From positions 227,338 to 291,337 of the forward strand of contig NZ_CADFDK010000008.1 of the NCBI RefSeq assembly GCF_902832885.1: a DNA stretch of 64,000 nucleotides, given 5' to 3'. The first letter of the stretch is position 1. Every line of letters starts with the position of its first letter. A model generated the notes under the pieces. That model saw nothing but the letters and a program-made list of their open reading frames with translations. It ran no database searches and was not told the DNA's origin. This document shows, piece by piece, positions 17,222 to 25,779 of this stretch. A program made the translations under genes and the position numbers. This DNA comes from Burkholderia seminalis DSM 23518. GTDB lineage: Bacteria > Pseudomonadota > Gammaproteobacteria > Burkholderiales > Burkholderiaceae.

Positions 17222-17680
17222 TTACAGCGGCAGTTGCGTGTCGAACTTGATTTCGCGCAGCACGACGCTCGTGCGCACCTGCGACACGGCGGGGATCTTG
17301 AAGATGCGCTCGTGCAGGAACACGTCGTATGCCTTGATGTCCGGCGCGACGATCTTGAGGATGTAATCGGCTTCGCCCGTCGTGCTGTAGCACTCGGTGA
17401 CTTCCGGGCAGGTCGCGATCTCGCGCTCGAACTGCTCGACGCCGCCTTCGTTGTGGCGTGTCAGGTGCACGTGCGCGAGCGCGCAGACGTGCAGGCCGAG
17501 CTTCTCGCGATCGAGCAGCGCCGTGTAGCGCTGGATCACGCCCGACTGTTCCATGTCCTTGATGCGGCGCCAGCACGGCGTGCTCGACAGGCCGACCTGG
17601 TCGGAAATTTCCTGAACGGAACGGCGCGCGTCGAGCTGCAACAGGCGAAGGATTTTTTGCGAAAAGGAATCGAGCGTCAC
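17222..17680 (-). CDS. Lrp/AsnC family transcriptional regulator
   Basis: Feast/famine regulator of 152 residues. The N-terminal winged helix-turn-helix is SVQEISDQVGLSSTPCWRRI. The C-terminal RAM/ACT-like effector domain includes EVTECYSTTGEADYILKI. I place the start at GTG 17680 because GGAGG sits five bases upstream; the ATG at 17692 lies on the far side of that ribosome-binding site and lacks one of its own, though it would add only four residues. It is convergent with the CDF gene and transcribed away from the exonuclease gene. The regulated gene is unknown. Confidence 0.9.
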   Translation of the reverse strand: MTLDSFSQKILRLLQLDARRSVQEISDQVGLSSTPCWRRIKDMEQSGVIQRYTALLDREKLGLHVCALAHVHLTRHNEGGVEQFEREIATCPEVTECYSTTGEADYILKIVAPDIKAYDVFLHERIFKIPAVSQVRTSVVLREIKFDTQLPL

Positions 17681-17771
17681 CTGCGCCTCCATGCGGCAGC
17701 AACAACATGCTGAATGTTAGAGGGCCGGGAAAGGAAAGGCAATCTGGCGTGGCGCTGGTGAGCGAGATTCG

Positions 17772-18431
17772 CTAATTTGCTCGCGGATCCGTGGGATTTT
17801 GTCCCGCCCCCGCGCGCTCCGACCGATCGGTGTCCGATACGGCGAGGCCGGCGAGCGCGGCCTGCTGGCGGCGCAGGTCGGCGAGCATGTTGCAGAACAG
17901 CGCGCCTTGCTCGATCGCGTCGTCGAGCGCGACGTGCGTGTGCGGATGGTCGTCGAACCAGTGCTTCGGAAAGCGCGGCTTGATCGCTTTGCGGTACGGC
18001 AGGCCCGTCATCGCGAACGCGAGCGTCTTGATGTCGAGCGCGGACCACGAGAACGGGCAACGTCCCGCGAAGCGCATCATGTACCAGAACATGAACGTGA
18101 AATCGAAGCCGGCCGGCATCGCGACGAACACGGGCTTGCCGGGCAGCGCCTCGACCCAGTCGACGTACGCGACCAGCGCCGCCTCGGGCGCCTGCAGGTC
18201 GCGCCGGCACGCGGCCCAGGCTTCCGGTTCGGTCTTCCACCACGCTTCCTGCACCGGGTGCGCCTGCGCGCCGGGCAGCGTCTCGAGGTTGGCCGAGAAC
18301 GTCGCGATCAGCTGCTTGTCCTCGGTATAGGCGGCCGACGCGAAGCTCAGCATCGAGTGCGGGCCGGGAATCGGGCCGTCGGCCTCGACGTCGGTGCTGA
18401 CGTAGATTTCCGGGATGGCGGTCTGGTTCAT
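17772..18431 (-). CDS. DEDDh-type 3'-5' exonuclease family protein
   Basis: Protein of 219 residues with a ribonuclease-H-like exonuclease fold. The first acidic motif is STDVEADG (Asp and Glu of the DEDD set). A central Asp is in ALDIKTLA, and [11 protein letters not shown] gives the His and final Asp of the DEDDh subtype. Similar proteins are annotated as exonuclease or RNase T-like; nucleic-acid type and role are unknown. Its ATG overlaps the TGA of the upstream metallo-hydrolase gene (ATGA), so the two are translationally coupled. There is a Gln/Asp-rich, non-conserved tail at the C-terminus. Confidence 0.82.
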   Translation of the reverse strand: MNQTAIPEIYVSTDVEADGPIPGPHSMLSFASAAYTEDKQLIATFSANLETLPGAQAHPVQEAWWKTEPEAWAACRRDLQAPEAALVAYVDWVEALPGKPVFVAMPAGFDFTFMFWYMMRFAGRCPFSWSALDIKTLAFAMTGLPYRKAIKPRFPKHWFDDHPHTHVALDDAIEQGALFCNMLADLRRQQAALAGLAVSDTDRSERAGAGQNPTDPRAN

Positions 18432-19072
18432 CCGAATACCTTGTCTGACACGAACGGGTTCGTGCGGCGCTCGTCGCCGAACGTCGACACCGGGCCGTGG
18501 CCCGGCACGAACGTGACGTCGTCGCCGAGCGGCCACAGCTTCTCCTTGATCGAACGGACGAGATCCTCGTGGTTGCCGCGCGGGAAATCGGTCCGGCCGA
18601 TCGAGCCCGCGAACAGCACGTCGCCGACGATCGCGATGCGGTGTGCGCGGCTGAAGAACACGACGTGGCCGGGCGTGTGGCCCGGGCAGTGATAGACCTC
18701 GAGCGTCTCGTCGCCGAACTGCACGGTGTCGCCGTCGTTCAGCCAGCGGTCGGGCTCGAAGGTGTCGGCGGCCGGAAAGCCGAAGCGCTCGCTCTGCATC
18801 GGCAGCTTCTCGATCCAGAAGCGTTCTTCTTCCTGCGGCCCCTCGATGGGCACGCCGTAGTGCGTCGCGAGCGTCTTCGCGCCCGCGCAGTGATCGATGT
18901 GCCCGTGCGTGAGCAGCACTTTCTCGACCTGCACGTTCTGCCGCGCGATTTCCTGCTGGATCCGGTCGAGATCGCCGCCCGGATCGACGACGGCGGCACG
19001 GCCCGTTTTCTCGCAGACGAGCAGCGAGCAGTTCTGCTGGAACGGCGTGACCGGAATGAGCGTGACTTTCAT
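18428..19072 (-). CDS. MBL-fold metallo-hydrolase (glyoxalase II-like)
   Basis: Metallo-beta-lactamase-fold enzyme of 214 residues. The zinc site is complete: THGHIDH, the third His in CPGHTPGH, the bridging Asp in IVGDVLF, and a last His in VPGHGPVS. Homologues are often called GloB-like or YcbL-type hydroxyacylglutathione hydrolases. The short length (GloB is ~250-260) favours the YcbL group, which has a truncated C-terminal substrate domain. ATG 19072 fits the family start [15 protein letters not shown]. It is the first gene of a two-gene unit with the exonuclease. Confidence 0.9.
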   Translation of the reverse strand: MKVTLIPVTPFQQNCSLLVCEKTGRAAVVDPGGDLDRIQQEIARQNVQVEKVLLTHGHIDHCAGAKTLATHYGVPIEGPQEEERFWIEKLPMQSERFGFPAADTFEPDRWLNDGDTVQFGDETLEVYHCPGHTPGHVVFFSRAHRIAIVGDVLFAGSIGRTDFPRGNHEDLVRSIKEKLWPLGDDVTFVPGHGPVSTFGDERRTNPFVSDKVFG

Positions 19073-19727
19073 GGAGGCACCGGCGGCTAAAAGGAGCGAT
19101 TGTACCGGTCGCGCGCGCCGCCTGCCGCTCGTGCGATGCGTGCCGCGGCGCGCGGGTGAGGGCATTCCCGGAGCATGCCGATTGTTACAGCCATAGTGAG
19201 AATCAATGGTCCGTCGGGGGTGCTTTTCGAGATGGCGTTTTGATTTATGTATAATGCGCCCCATTGCGCGTGAATTTCACGCCATTCGCTGGTGTTTCGG
19301 CCCCGTTAAAAGAGGCGTCCGATTCACCGTCAAGCATCAGCCGCCGGGGAGTCCGGCGGTGTATCCAGCACCGAGCATTCGGTGCTCACGTCTTGTCCGG
19401 CCGGGTGCTGCGCGCCCGCCTGCGGCCCTGCTGCCGCGCCGCCGGATGAGGCCTGTGCCGCCGTTCCTGTGCGTTGGTCGTATCGACGCGCGCGAACGTG
19501 GAGCCATGTTCGATGGCGGCATGTGGGGTCTGGTCAGGCTGTTGGGGACAGGTTGCGCCAGACGTGAAAACTAATCAGGACGGTTGCGGCATAGACGAAA
19601 GCCGCGCCCATGCTAGCCGCCTGCTCGCATCCGAGCGGGGCGTGCACGCATTTGCCGTCCGGGCCGCGTATCTGCGTTGTGAAGCAGCGTTGTATCGGAG
19701 CGGCCCGAACCAGAAGGCGACACGTCG
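19073..19727 (+). promoter_or_regulatory. Long structured leader/intergenic region before rlpA
   Basis: About 655 bases with no credible gene. A perfect TATAAT lies at 19250-19255, ~470 bases before rlpA. Downstream are at least three strong small hairpins: GCGTG-AATTT-CACGC (19268-19282), CCGCCGG-GGAGT-CCGGCGG (19341-19359) and GCACCGA-GCAT-TCGGTGC (19368-19385). None is followed by a T run, and I do not recognise a known riboswitch. Short open frames here have poor codon bias and no ribosome-binding sites. The -35 match is weak. Confidence 0.45.
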
Positions 19728-20339
19728 ATGAATTTACGTTTTCCGAGTCGATTCGGAACCATTGCATTGTTTTTTGCGCTGACGGGCTGCGCGGTGCCAT
19801 CCAGCCAGACCACCGGCAGCGTGAACCAGAAGAAGGCGGTCGACAAGACGGCCGCGGCCGCCAAGGCGGACGACGACAAGCAGCCGCTCAATTTCGATTC
19901 CGCGCTGGCATCGCTGCCGGCCGCGGACAGCAAGGACGCGAAGAAGCCGTCGCTGGCCGACGCCGAGCCGATCGACGGCAAGGATGTATCCGACTTCCGC
20001 CAGACGGGCCGCGCTTCGTGGTACGGGCGGGATTTCCACGGCCGCCGCACCGCGAACGGCGAGCGCTTCAACATGAACGCGCTTACCGCCGCGCACCGCA
20101 CGCTGCCGCTGTCGTCGTACATCAAGGTGACGAATGCGTCGACCGGCAAGTGGGTCGTCGTGAAGGTCAACGATCGCGGGCCGTTCAAGCGCGGCCGTGT
20201 GCTCGACCTGTCGTATGCCGCTGCCAAGCTGATCGGCCTCGTGCATGCCGGCACGGGCCGCGTGAAGATCGAGGGGCTGTCGCCGCAGGAAGCGCGCGAG
20301 GCGCGCGACGAAATGCTCGCGTCGATCTCGGCGAAGTAA
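19728..20339 (+). CDS. rlpA: RlpA-family septal-ring lytic transglycosylase, lipoprotein
   Basis: Outer-membrane lipoprotein of 203 residues: a signal peptide with lipobox LTGC (Cys21), a ~80-residue Ala/Lys/Asp-rich spacer, then the double-psi beta-barrel domain ([46 protein letters not shown]) with the conserved catalytic Asp in NDRGPF. Characterised RlpA in Pseudomonas cleaves peptidoglycan strands lacking stem peptides at the septum. The SPOR domain that targets E. coli and Pseudomonas RlpA to the septum is absent, so localisation must differ or depend on a partner. A short hairpin terminator follows. Confidence 0.9.
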   Translation: MNLRFPSRFGTIALFFALTGCAVPSSQTTGSVNQKKAVDKTAAAAKADDDKQPLNFDSALASLPAADSKDAKKPSLADAEPIDGKDVSDFRQTGRASWYGRDFHGRRTANGERFNMNALTAAHRTLPLSSYIKVTNASTGKWVVVKVNDRGPFKRGRVLDLSYAAAKLIGLVHAGTGRVKIEGLSPQEAREARDEMLASISAK

Positions 20340-20378
20340 CGCGGCGGTTCGTCCGCTCACGCGTCGAGCATCAAGTGC

Positions 20379-20404
20379 AAAGGGCTGCCTTCCGGCAGCC
20401 CTTT
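20379..20404. terminator. Terminator between rlpA and rsmI
   Basis: AAAGGGCTGCC and GGCAGCCCTTT form an 11-bp stem with a TTCC loop between two convergent genes. T tracts are short on both strands. Confidence 0.65.
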
Positions 20405-20431
20405 GTCGTTTCGGCGCGGCGTCGTTCCGCG

Positions 20432-21310
20432 TCAGCCTTCCTTCAGCGCGAGCGCACGCGCATACAGCGTGTTGCGCGATGCGCCCGTCAGCGCGGCCGC
20501 GAGCTTGGCCGCGCTCTTCACCGGCACTTCTTCCAGCAGCAGCCTGAGCAGCGCGTCGTGCGCGGTGTCGTCGGCTTCGCCGCTCGACGCCGGCGCGCCT
20601 TCGACGACCAGCACGAACTCGCCGCGCTGCCGGTTCGCATCGCCGGCCAGCCAGGTCTGTCCTTCGGACAGGGTGCCCTGGAACAGCTGCTCGTGTAGCT
20701 TGGTGAGTTCGCGCGCGATCAGCAGCCGGCGCGCGGGGCCGAATGCATCGGCGAGCGCGGCGACGGTTTCGGCGATCCGGTGCGGCGCTTCGTAGAACAC
20801 CAGTGCATACGGGTGCGACACCAGCGCCTGCAGCGCGCTGGCGCGCTGCTTGGCCTTCGGCGGCAGGAAGCCCGCGAACGTGAACGCGCCGGCCCAGTCG
20901 CCGGCCACGCTCAGCGCGGTCACGGCCGCGCTCGCGCCCGGCAGCGGGATCACCGCGAAGCCGGCCTCGCGCACCGCGTCGACGAGCCGCGCGCCGGGGT
21001 CCGAGATGCCGGGCGTGCCGGCGTCCGAGACGTAAGCCACGCGTTCGCCGCCACGCAGCAGTTCGATCACGCGCTGCGCGGCTTCGCGTTCGTTGTGTTC
21101 GTGCACGGCCAGGAGCGGCTTCGAGATCCCGTAGCGGGCGAGCAGCTGGCCGGTGTTGCGGGTGTCTTCGGCCGCGATGCGGTCGGCGAGGCCGAGCACG
21201 TGCAGCGCGCGCAGCGTGATGTCGGCCGTATTGCCGATCGGCGTGGCGACCACGTAAAGCGCGGCGTCCGGGTAGTGCTGCGTGTGCGCGAGTTCGAGGA
21301 GGGCAGTCAT
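20432..21310 (-). CDS. rsmI: 16S rRNA (cytidine-1402 2'-O)-methyltransferase
   Basis: SAM-dependent tetrapyrrole-methylase-fold enzyme of 292 residues that methylates the ribose of C1402 in the ribosomal P site. Family motifs: [16 protein letters not shown] at the N-terminus, [17 protein letters not shown], and [19 protein letters not shown]. The C-terminal ~45 residues carry the small helical domain ([20 protein letters not shown]). Its ATG (complement of 21308-21310) overlaps an in-frame ATG of the divergent yraN gene through the shared CATG, and the rsmI / yraN / diaA / dolP neighbourhood matches that of E. coli. Confidence 0.96.
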   Translation of the reverse strand: MTALLELAHTQHYPDAALYVVATPIGNTADITLRALHVLGLADRIAAEDTRNTGQLLARYGISKPLLAVHEHNEREAAQRVIELLRGGERVAYVSDAGTPGISDPGARLVDAVREAGFAVIPLPGASAAVTALSVAGDWAGAFTFAGFLPPKAKQRASALQALVSHPYALVFYEAPHRIAETVAALADAFGPARRLLIARELTKLHEQLFQGTLSEGQTWLAGDANRQRGEFVLVVEGAPASSGEADDTAHDALLRLLLEEVPVKSAAKLAAALTGASRNTLYARALALKEG

Positions 21311-21356
21311 GGCAGGCAATGCACGCAATCGCGGCGCAAGCGGAACAAGGTCGGCA

Positions 21357-21785
21357 TTGTGCCACGCGGCGCCGGCCAGCCCGGGCGACGGGCGCGGATT
21401 GCCGCACGCGGGCGACAACTTTTCCGGCGCGGCACGATCCAAACCGGTCGGTGCGGCGTTCGAGCAGCGCGCGCGGCAGTTTCTCGAGCGCCGCGGCCTC
21501 GGGTTCGTCGCGGCGAACGTGACGATGCGCGGCGGCGAGCTCGATCTCGTGATGCGCGAGCCCGACGGCATGCTCGTGTTCGTCGAGGTGCGCGCACGGC
21601 GCAGTGTCCGGCACGGCGGCGCGGCCGCGAGCGTCGGCTGGCGCAAGCGGCGGCGCCTCGTGGCGGCGGCGCTGCAGTTCTGGGCGCGGCACGGTGCCGG
21701 TGCCGCGTGCCGGTTCGATGTCGTCGCGTTCGAGGCCGGCCGGCTCGCGTGGCTGCGCGACGCATTTCGTACCGACGATGCGTAG
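21357..21785 (+). CDS. yraN: YraN family (UPF0102) predicted nuclease
   Basis: Small restriction-endonuclease-like protein of 142 residues. The core motif is [23 protein letters not shown], with the Glu/Asp and ExR residues expected for the PD-(D/E)XK fold. The biochemical role is not established. I chose TTG 21357 because AAGG lies six bases upstream and the resulting N-terminus ([11 protein letters not shown]) looks like that of Burkholderia relatives as I remember them. An ATG at 21309, overlapping the rsmI start codon, would add 16 residues and cannot be excluded. The gene is divergent from rsmI and points into diaA. Confidence 0.85.
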   Translation: MCHAAPASPGDGRGLPHAGDNFSGAARSKPVGAAFEQRARQFLERRGLGFVAANVTMRGGELDLVMREPDGMLVFVEVRARRSVRHGGAAASVGWRKRRRLVAAALQFWARHGAGAACRFDVVAFEAGRLAWLRDAFRTDDA

Positions 21786-21911
21786 CCGCGACGTGTGACG
21801 AGATGTAAAGAGTTCTTGCCCGACCCCCGGAGAGGGTGCCGGAGTACGGTAAACTCGCCGCACCCACGATGTCGCGCGAAATGTGCCACGCGCCCAGTTC
21901 ACCAGGAATCG

Positions 21912-22496
21912 ATGTCAGTCGAACGTATTCAGCAACAATTCCACGACAGCGCCGCGCTTCACGCTGAAGCGGCCGACGCGCTGTCGTTGCCGATCGCAGC
22001 CGCGGTCGATGCGATGTTCGCCGCGCTGGCGAACGGCAACAAGATCGTCGCGTGCGGTGACGGCCCGTCGGCTGCTGCCGCGCAGTATCTCGCCGCGTCG
22101 CTCGTCGGCGGCTTCGAGCGCGAGCGTCCGGGCCTGCCGGCGATCGCGCTGGCCACCGATGCGTCGCAGGCCGGCCTCATGGGGGCGGCGGCCGCCGAGC
22201 AGCTGTTCGCGCAGCAGGTGCGCGTGCTCGGCCAGACCGGCGACATCCTGCTGGTGCTCGATGCGGGTGGCGCGTCGCCGCGCGTGCTGGCGGCGATCGA
22301 CGAGGCGCACGAGCGCGAGATGACCGTCGTCGCGCTGACGGGCGGCAATGGCCATGCAGTCGCGGCCGCGCTGTCCGATACCGATATTCCGATCAGCGTG
22401 CACGCCGTTCGCGCGGCACGCATCCACGAAGTCCATCTGCTGACCATCCACTGCCTGTGCGACGGCATCGACGCGATGCTGCTGGGTGAGGATTGA
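21912..22496 (+). CDS. diaA: SIS-domain protein, DiaA / GmhA family
   Basis: Sugar-isomerase-fold protein of 194 residues. The SIS domain shows KIVACGDGPSAAAAQYLAASLVGG near residue 40 and GDILLVLDAGGASPRVLAAI. In E. coli DiaA binds DnaA and promotes timely initiation of replication; the closely related GmhA makes sedoheptulose-7-phosphate isomerase product for LPS heptose. Position between yraN and a dolP-like gene, as in E. coli, favours DiaA. The GmhA catalytic Glu/His residues are not obvious by eye, consistent with that. Start ATG 21912 with CAGGAA upstream; 17 bases before the next gene. Confidence 0.82.
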   Translation: MSVERIQQQFHDSAALHAEAADALSLPIAAAVDAMFAALANGNKIVACGDGPSAAAAQYLAASLVGGFERERPGLPAIALATDASQAGLMGAAAAEQLFAQQVRVLGQTGDILLVLDAGGASPRVLAAIDEAHEREMTVVALTGGNGHAVAAALSDTDIPISVHAVRAARIHEVHLLTIHCLCDGIDAMLLGED

Positions 22497-22513
22497 ACGA
22501 AGGAGAGCCGTCG

Positions 22514-23314
22514 ATGAATCAAAGCCGCGTCAAACAGACGCTCGTCAGAACCACGCTGCTCGCCGCGCTGACGGCGGGCCTCGCCGTGTCGCTGCAGGGT
22601 TGTGTGCTCGGAGTCGTGGGTGCAGCGGCCGGCGGCGGCGCGCTGATCGCGACCGATCGCCGGACGCTCGGCGCGCAGACGGAGGACCGCGAGATCCAGG
22701 TCAAGGCGCTTTCGCAGATCAACAACGGGCTACCGGACCAGTCGCACGTGAATGTGACGGTGTTCAACCGCCGCGTGCTGCTGACGGGTGAAGTGCCGAA
22801 CGATGCGTCGAAGCAGCGCGCCGAGGAAATCGTGCGCGGCATCAACAACGTGAACGGCATCGTCAACGAGCTGTCGGTCGAGCCGGCGTCGTCGTTGTCG
22901 TCGCGCGCGAACGACTCGTATCTCGAAGGGCGCGTGAAGTCCGAGCTGATCGCGACGAAGGGCATCTCGGCGAACTACTACAAGGTCGTCAGCGAACGCG
23001 GCAACCTTTACCTGATGGGCCTCGTGACGGTGGACGAAGGCAATCGCGGCGCGGAAGCCGCGAGCCAGGTGCCGGGCGTCGAGAAGGTCGTGAAGGTGTT
23101 CCAGTACGTGAAGCCGCAGGACGCGCAGGCGCTGCAGGCCGCCTCGCCCGCGAGCGGCGCATCCGGCGTGTCGGCTGCCGCCGCGCCGGCGGACAGCGCG
23201 ACGGTCGGCGCGGTACCCGACGCGTCGGTGCAGTCCGCGCCGCTGCAGTCGCCCGCCCCGATCTCGAATTCGTCGAGCGTGCACCCGGGCAACCCGAAGG
23301 CGCCGGCGCAATGA
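22514..23314 (+). CDS. dolP: BON-domain outer-membrane lipoprotein (DolP/YraP-like)
   Basis: Lipoprotein of 266 residues: signal peptide with lipobox LQGC, then two BON domains (about residues 47-120, containing VNVTVFNRRVLLTGEVPN, and 125-195, containing YYKVVSERGNLYLMGLV). In E. coli DolP supports outer-membrane integrity and BAM activity. The Ala/Ser/Pro-rich C-terminal tail of ~70 residues is extra compared with the 191-residue E. coli protein. ATG 22514 preceded by AGGAG was chosen over an upstream ATG 21 bases earlier. The stop overlaps the ATG of the cytochrome gene (ATGA). Confidence 0.88.
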   Translation: MNQSRVKQTLVRTTLLAALTAGLAVSLQGCVLGVVGAAAGGGALIATDRRTLGAQTEDREIQVKALSQINNGLPDQSHVNVTVFNRRVLLTGEVPNDASKQRAEEIVRGINNVNGIVNELSVEPASSLSSRANDSYLEGRVKSELIATKGISANYYKVVSERGNLYLMGLVTVDEGNRGAEAASQVPGVEKVVKVFQYVKPQDAQALQAASPASGASGVSAAAAPADSATVGAVPDASVQSAPLQSPAPISNSSSVHPGNPKAPAQ

Positions 23315-23673
23315 AGGGCGCGCGGATGAAGCAGATGAAACAGTGGATGGTGCAGGGCGCCGCCGGCGCGGCGCTCGTGGTCGGCACGCTGGGCGCAGCG
23401 CACGCGGACGTCGGCGATGGCCTGAAGGTTGCGCGCAGCAACGCCTGCATGGGCTGTCACGCGGTCGACCGCAAGCTCGTCGGCCCGTCGTTCAAGGATA
23501 TTGCTGCGCGCTACAAGTCCGATCCGCAGGCCGTCGCGAAGCTGTCGAAGAAGGTGAAGGACGGCGGCTCGGGCGTCTGGGGCGCGATTCCGATGCCCGC
23601 GCATCCGCGCATGAGCGACGCCGATGTCCGTTCGGTGGTCGAATGGGTGCTGGCCGGCGCGCCGTCAAAGTAA
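23311..23673 (+). CDS. Small periplasmic c-type cytochrome
   Basis: Mono-heme cytochrome c of 120 residues (c5/c551-like class I). A signal peptide of ~32 residues ends at AHA before DVGDGL. The heme site is CMGCH, and the axial Met is most likely in the IPMPAHP motif near the C-terminus. The ATG at 23311 overlaps the TGA of the dolP-like gene, implying coupling; an ATG at 23326 is an equally good start for the signal peptide. Its electron partners are not in the window; as the last gene of the yraN-diaA-dolP run its placement is probably opportunistic. Confidence 0.9.
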   Translation: MKGARMKQMKQWMVQGAAGAALVVGTLGAAHADVGDGLKVARSNACMGCHAVDRKLVGPSFKDIAARYKSDPQAVAKLSKKVKDGGSGVWGAIPMPAHPRMSDADVRSVVEWVLAGAPSK

Positions 23674-23697
23674 CGCTTCAGGGGGATGTAACCCCTA

Positions 23698-23727
23698 TTG
23701 CCAAGCGCAGAAATGCGTGTGTATGAT
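23698..23727 (+). promoter_or_regulatory. Promoter of tRNA-Ala
   Basis: TTGCCA (23698-23703) and TATGAT (23722-23727) with an 18-base spacer lie just upstream of the tRNA gene, placing the start ~5 bases before the mature 5' end. Confidence 0.7.
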
Positions 23728-23738
23728 GGTCGACTGTT

Positions 23739-23814
<76 letters not shown>

Positions 23815-23824
23815 ACGGAATTCG

Positions 23825-23860
23825 AAAGGCCCGATCGCGAGATCGGGCCTTTTTGTTTTT
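23825..23860 (+). terminator. Terminator of tRNA-Ala
   Basis: AAAGGCCCGATC and GATCGGGCCTTT form a 12-bp stem with a GCGA loop, followed by TTGTTTTT. Confidence 0.9.
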
Positions 23861-23881
23861 GCGGGTCCGATAGCCGGCGGA

Positions 23882-24193
23882 CTACGTCGCCAGATCCTGA
23901 ACCAACCGGAACGTCGGCACCGACAACACGGCCGCCCCCACCGTAACGACCGCGAGAATCGCCGTTCTTTTCCGCAGCAGCGCGCCGACGACGATCGATA
24001 GCGCATAGAACGTGCAGGTCAGCAGAATGATCCACCATAGCGCTGCGTAACCGGCACCGCCTTCGAAATTCGATACGTTGCGCGTAATCCGAGCTGCGAC
24101 ATAGCTGGCGACGGTCACGCTCGCCGGCAGACACAACACCGAATACAGCATGAAGACGATGATTTGCCGAAGTGTCGGATCGGATGACGTCAT
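23882..24193 (-). CDS. Small three-helix membrane protein, unknown function
   Basis: I do not recognise this family. The 103-residue protein has three hydrophobic segments: about residues 11-30 (IIVFMLYSVLCLPASVTVAS), 47-67 (YAALWWIILLTCTFYALSIV) and 75-92 (AILAVVTVGAAVLSVPTF). A short basic turn (RKR) lies between helices 2 and 3. ATG 24193 was chosen because the protein before it would be unlike any signal. Base composition is somewhat less G/C-rich than the neighbours, and it lies directly downstream of a tRNA gene, so later acquisition is possible. It is an isolated gene convergent with the tRNA. Confidence 0.6.
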   Translation of the reverse strand: MTSSDPTLRQIIVFMLYSVLCLPASVTVASYVAARITRNVSNFEGGAGYAALWWIILLTCTFYALSIVVGALLRKRTAILAVVTVGAAVLSVPTFRLVQDLAT

Positions 24194-24319
24194 GGAGAGC
24201 GTTCTTTCGCGGATGAGCGGGAGCGCCCGACCATCCGCCGCGCGGGCCGATCCGGGCAGCCGGCAGGATGCGGCCGTTTTCGGCATTTGGCAACCGCCAC
24301 CCGTCATCCCGCCTTCCCC

Positions 24320-25717
24320 TCACCCCCGCCCGAAACTCGGCCGCTTCGGATCGTAAGCCCACCCCGGCACCAGATAGCGCATCGCGACCGCGTCATCTCG
24401 CGCGGTGCCGCCCACCGCGTTGTACAACGCATGCGCCGCCTCGACCTGCGCCATGTCGAGCTCGATCCCGAGCCCCGGCCGTTCCGGCACGGCCACCTTG
24501 CCGCCGACGATCGCGAGCGGCTCGCGCGTGAGCCGCGCGTCGCCTTCCTGCCAGATCCAGTGCGTATCGATCGCGGTGATCGTGCCGGGCGCGGCGGCGG
24601 CCGCGTGCGTGAACATCGCGAGCGACACGTCGAAGTGGTTGTTCGAGTGCGACCCCCACGTGAGCCCCCAGTCGCGGCACAGCTGCGCGAGCCGCACCGA
24701 GCCCTGCATCGTCCAGAAATGCGGGTCGGCGAGCGGGATGTCGACCGCCTGCAGCCGCACCGCGTGATCCATCTGCCGCCAGTCGGTCGCGATCATGTTG
24801 GTCGCGGTCGGGATCCCCGTCGCGCGGCGGAATTCGGCCATGACCTCGCGGCCCGAATAGCCGCCTTCGGGCCCGCACGGATCTTCCGCATACGCGAGCA
24901 GGTGGCCCTGCCCACGGCACAGCGCGACGGCTTCGTCGAGCGACCACGCGCCGTTCGGGTCGAGCGTCGCGCGCGAATCGGGGAAGCGCGCCTTGATCGC
25001 CGCGATCGCTTCCAGCTCGTCGGCGCCGGCCATCACGCCGCCCTTCAGCTTGAAATCGGCGAAGCCGTAGCGGTCGACCGCGGCTTCGGCCTGCCGCGCG
25101 ATGTCGGCCGGCGCGAGCGCCGTTTCGTTGCGCAGCCGGAACCACGCGTTCGCCGCATGCGCGTCGTCGCGATACGGCAGGTCGGTGCGGCGCCGGTCGC
25201 CGATATAGAACAGGTACGCGAGCATCGGCACCGCTTCGCGCTGCTGGCCTTCGCCGAGCAGCGCCGCGACCGGTACGTCGAGGTGCTGGCCGAGCAGGTC
25301 GAGCAGCGCGGCCTCGATCGCGGTGATCACGTTGTCGAGCCGCAGGTTGATCTCGTGCGGCTGCCGCAGCACCGCGGCCTCGCCGGCCGACGTCACCTCG
25401 TGCCGGATCGTGCGGCCCGCCCCGGCACCCGCGCCGGACAGCGCCGCACGCACCGCGTTGAGGGTCGCCTGGTAGCGGCCGATCGACTGGCCGACCACGA
25501 GATCCGTCATGCGCTCGAGCGCGTGGCGGATGCCTTCGCCGCCCGGCACTTCGCCGACGCCCGTATGCCCGCTGCTGTCGTCGAGGATCACCAGGTTGCG
25601 CGTGAAGTACGGCGCGTGCGCGCCGCACAGGTTGAGCAGCATGCTGTCGCGGCCGGCGACGGGAATCACCTGCATGCGCGTGACGCGCGGCGTGCCCGCG
25701 CGGCTGGGTTCGGACAT
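24320..25717 (-). CDS. gudD: Glucarate dehydratase
   Basis: Enolase-superfamily enzyme of 465 residues that dehydrates D-glucarate (and usually L-idarate) to 5-keto-4-deoxy-D-glucarate. Visible motifs: the [11 protein letters not shown] capping segment, the catalytic Lys pair region [12 protein letters not shown], metal ligands in [15 protein letters not shown] and [12 protein letters not shown], and the general-base His in [12 protein letters not shown]. These match GudD rather than mandelate racemase. ATG 25717 has AGGAG nine bases upstream. It lies 62 bases downstream of the MFS gene gudP, so both are likely co-transcribed. The later pathway enzymes are not in the window. Confidence 0.94.
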   Translation of the reverse strand: MSEPSRAGTPRVTRMQVIPVAGRDSMLLNLCGAHAPYFTRNLVILDDSSGHTGVGEVPGGEGIRHALERMTDLVVGQSIGRYQATLNAVRAALSGAGAGAGRTIRHEVTSAGEAAVLRQPHEINLRLDNVITAIEAALLDLLGQHLDVPVAALLGEGQQREAVPMLAYLFYIGDRRRTDLPYRDDAHAANAWFRLRNETALAPADIARQAEAAVDRYGFADFKLKGGVMAGADELEAIAAIKARFPDSRATLDPNGAWSLDEAVALCRGQGHLLAYAEDPCGPEGGYSGREVMAEFRRATGIPTATNMIATDWRQMDHAVRLQAVDIPLADPHFWTMQGSVRLAQLCRDWGLTWGSHSNNHFDVSLAMFTHAAAAAPGTITAIDTHWIWQEGDARLTREPLAIVGGKVAVPERPGLGIELDMAQVEAAHALYNAVGGTARDDAVAMRYLVPGWAYDPKRPSFGRG

Positions 25718-25779
25718 CGGTTCGCTCCTGGTTCCGGTGGCGCGCGGGCCGCCGGACGCGCCGGCGCGGCCCGCGCCGT

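Noticed and set aside
19206-19574. Short open frames in the rlpA leader
   Set aside because: No ribosome-binding sites, atypical amino-acid composition, and they overlap the hairpins; no similarity to any family I know.
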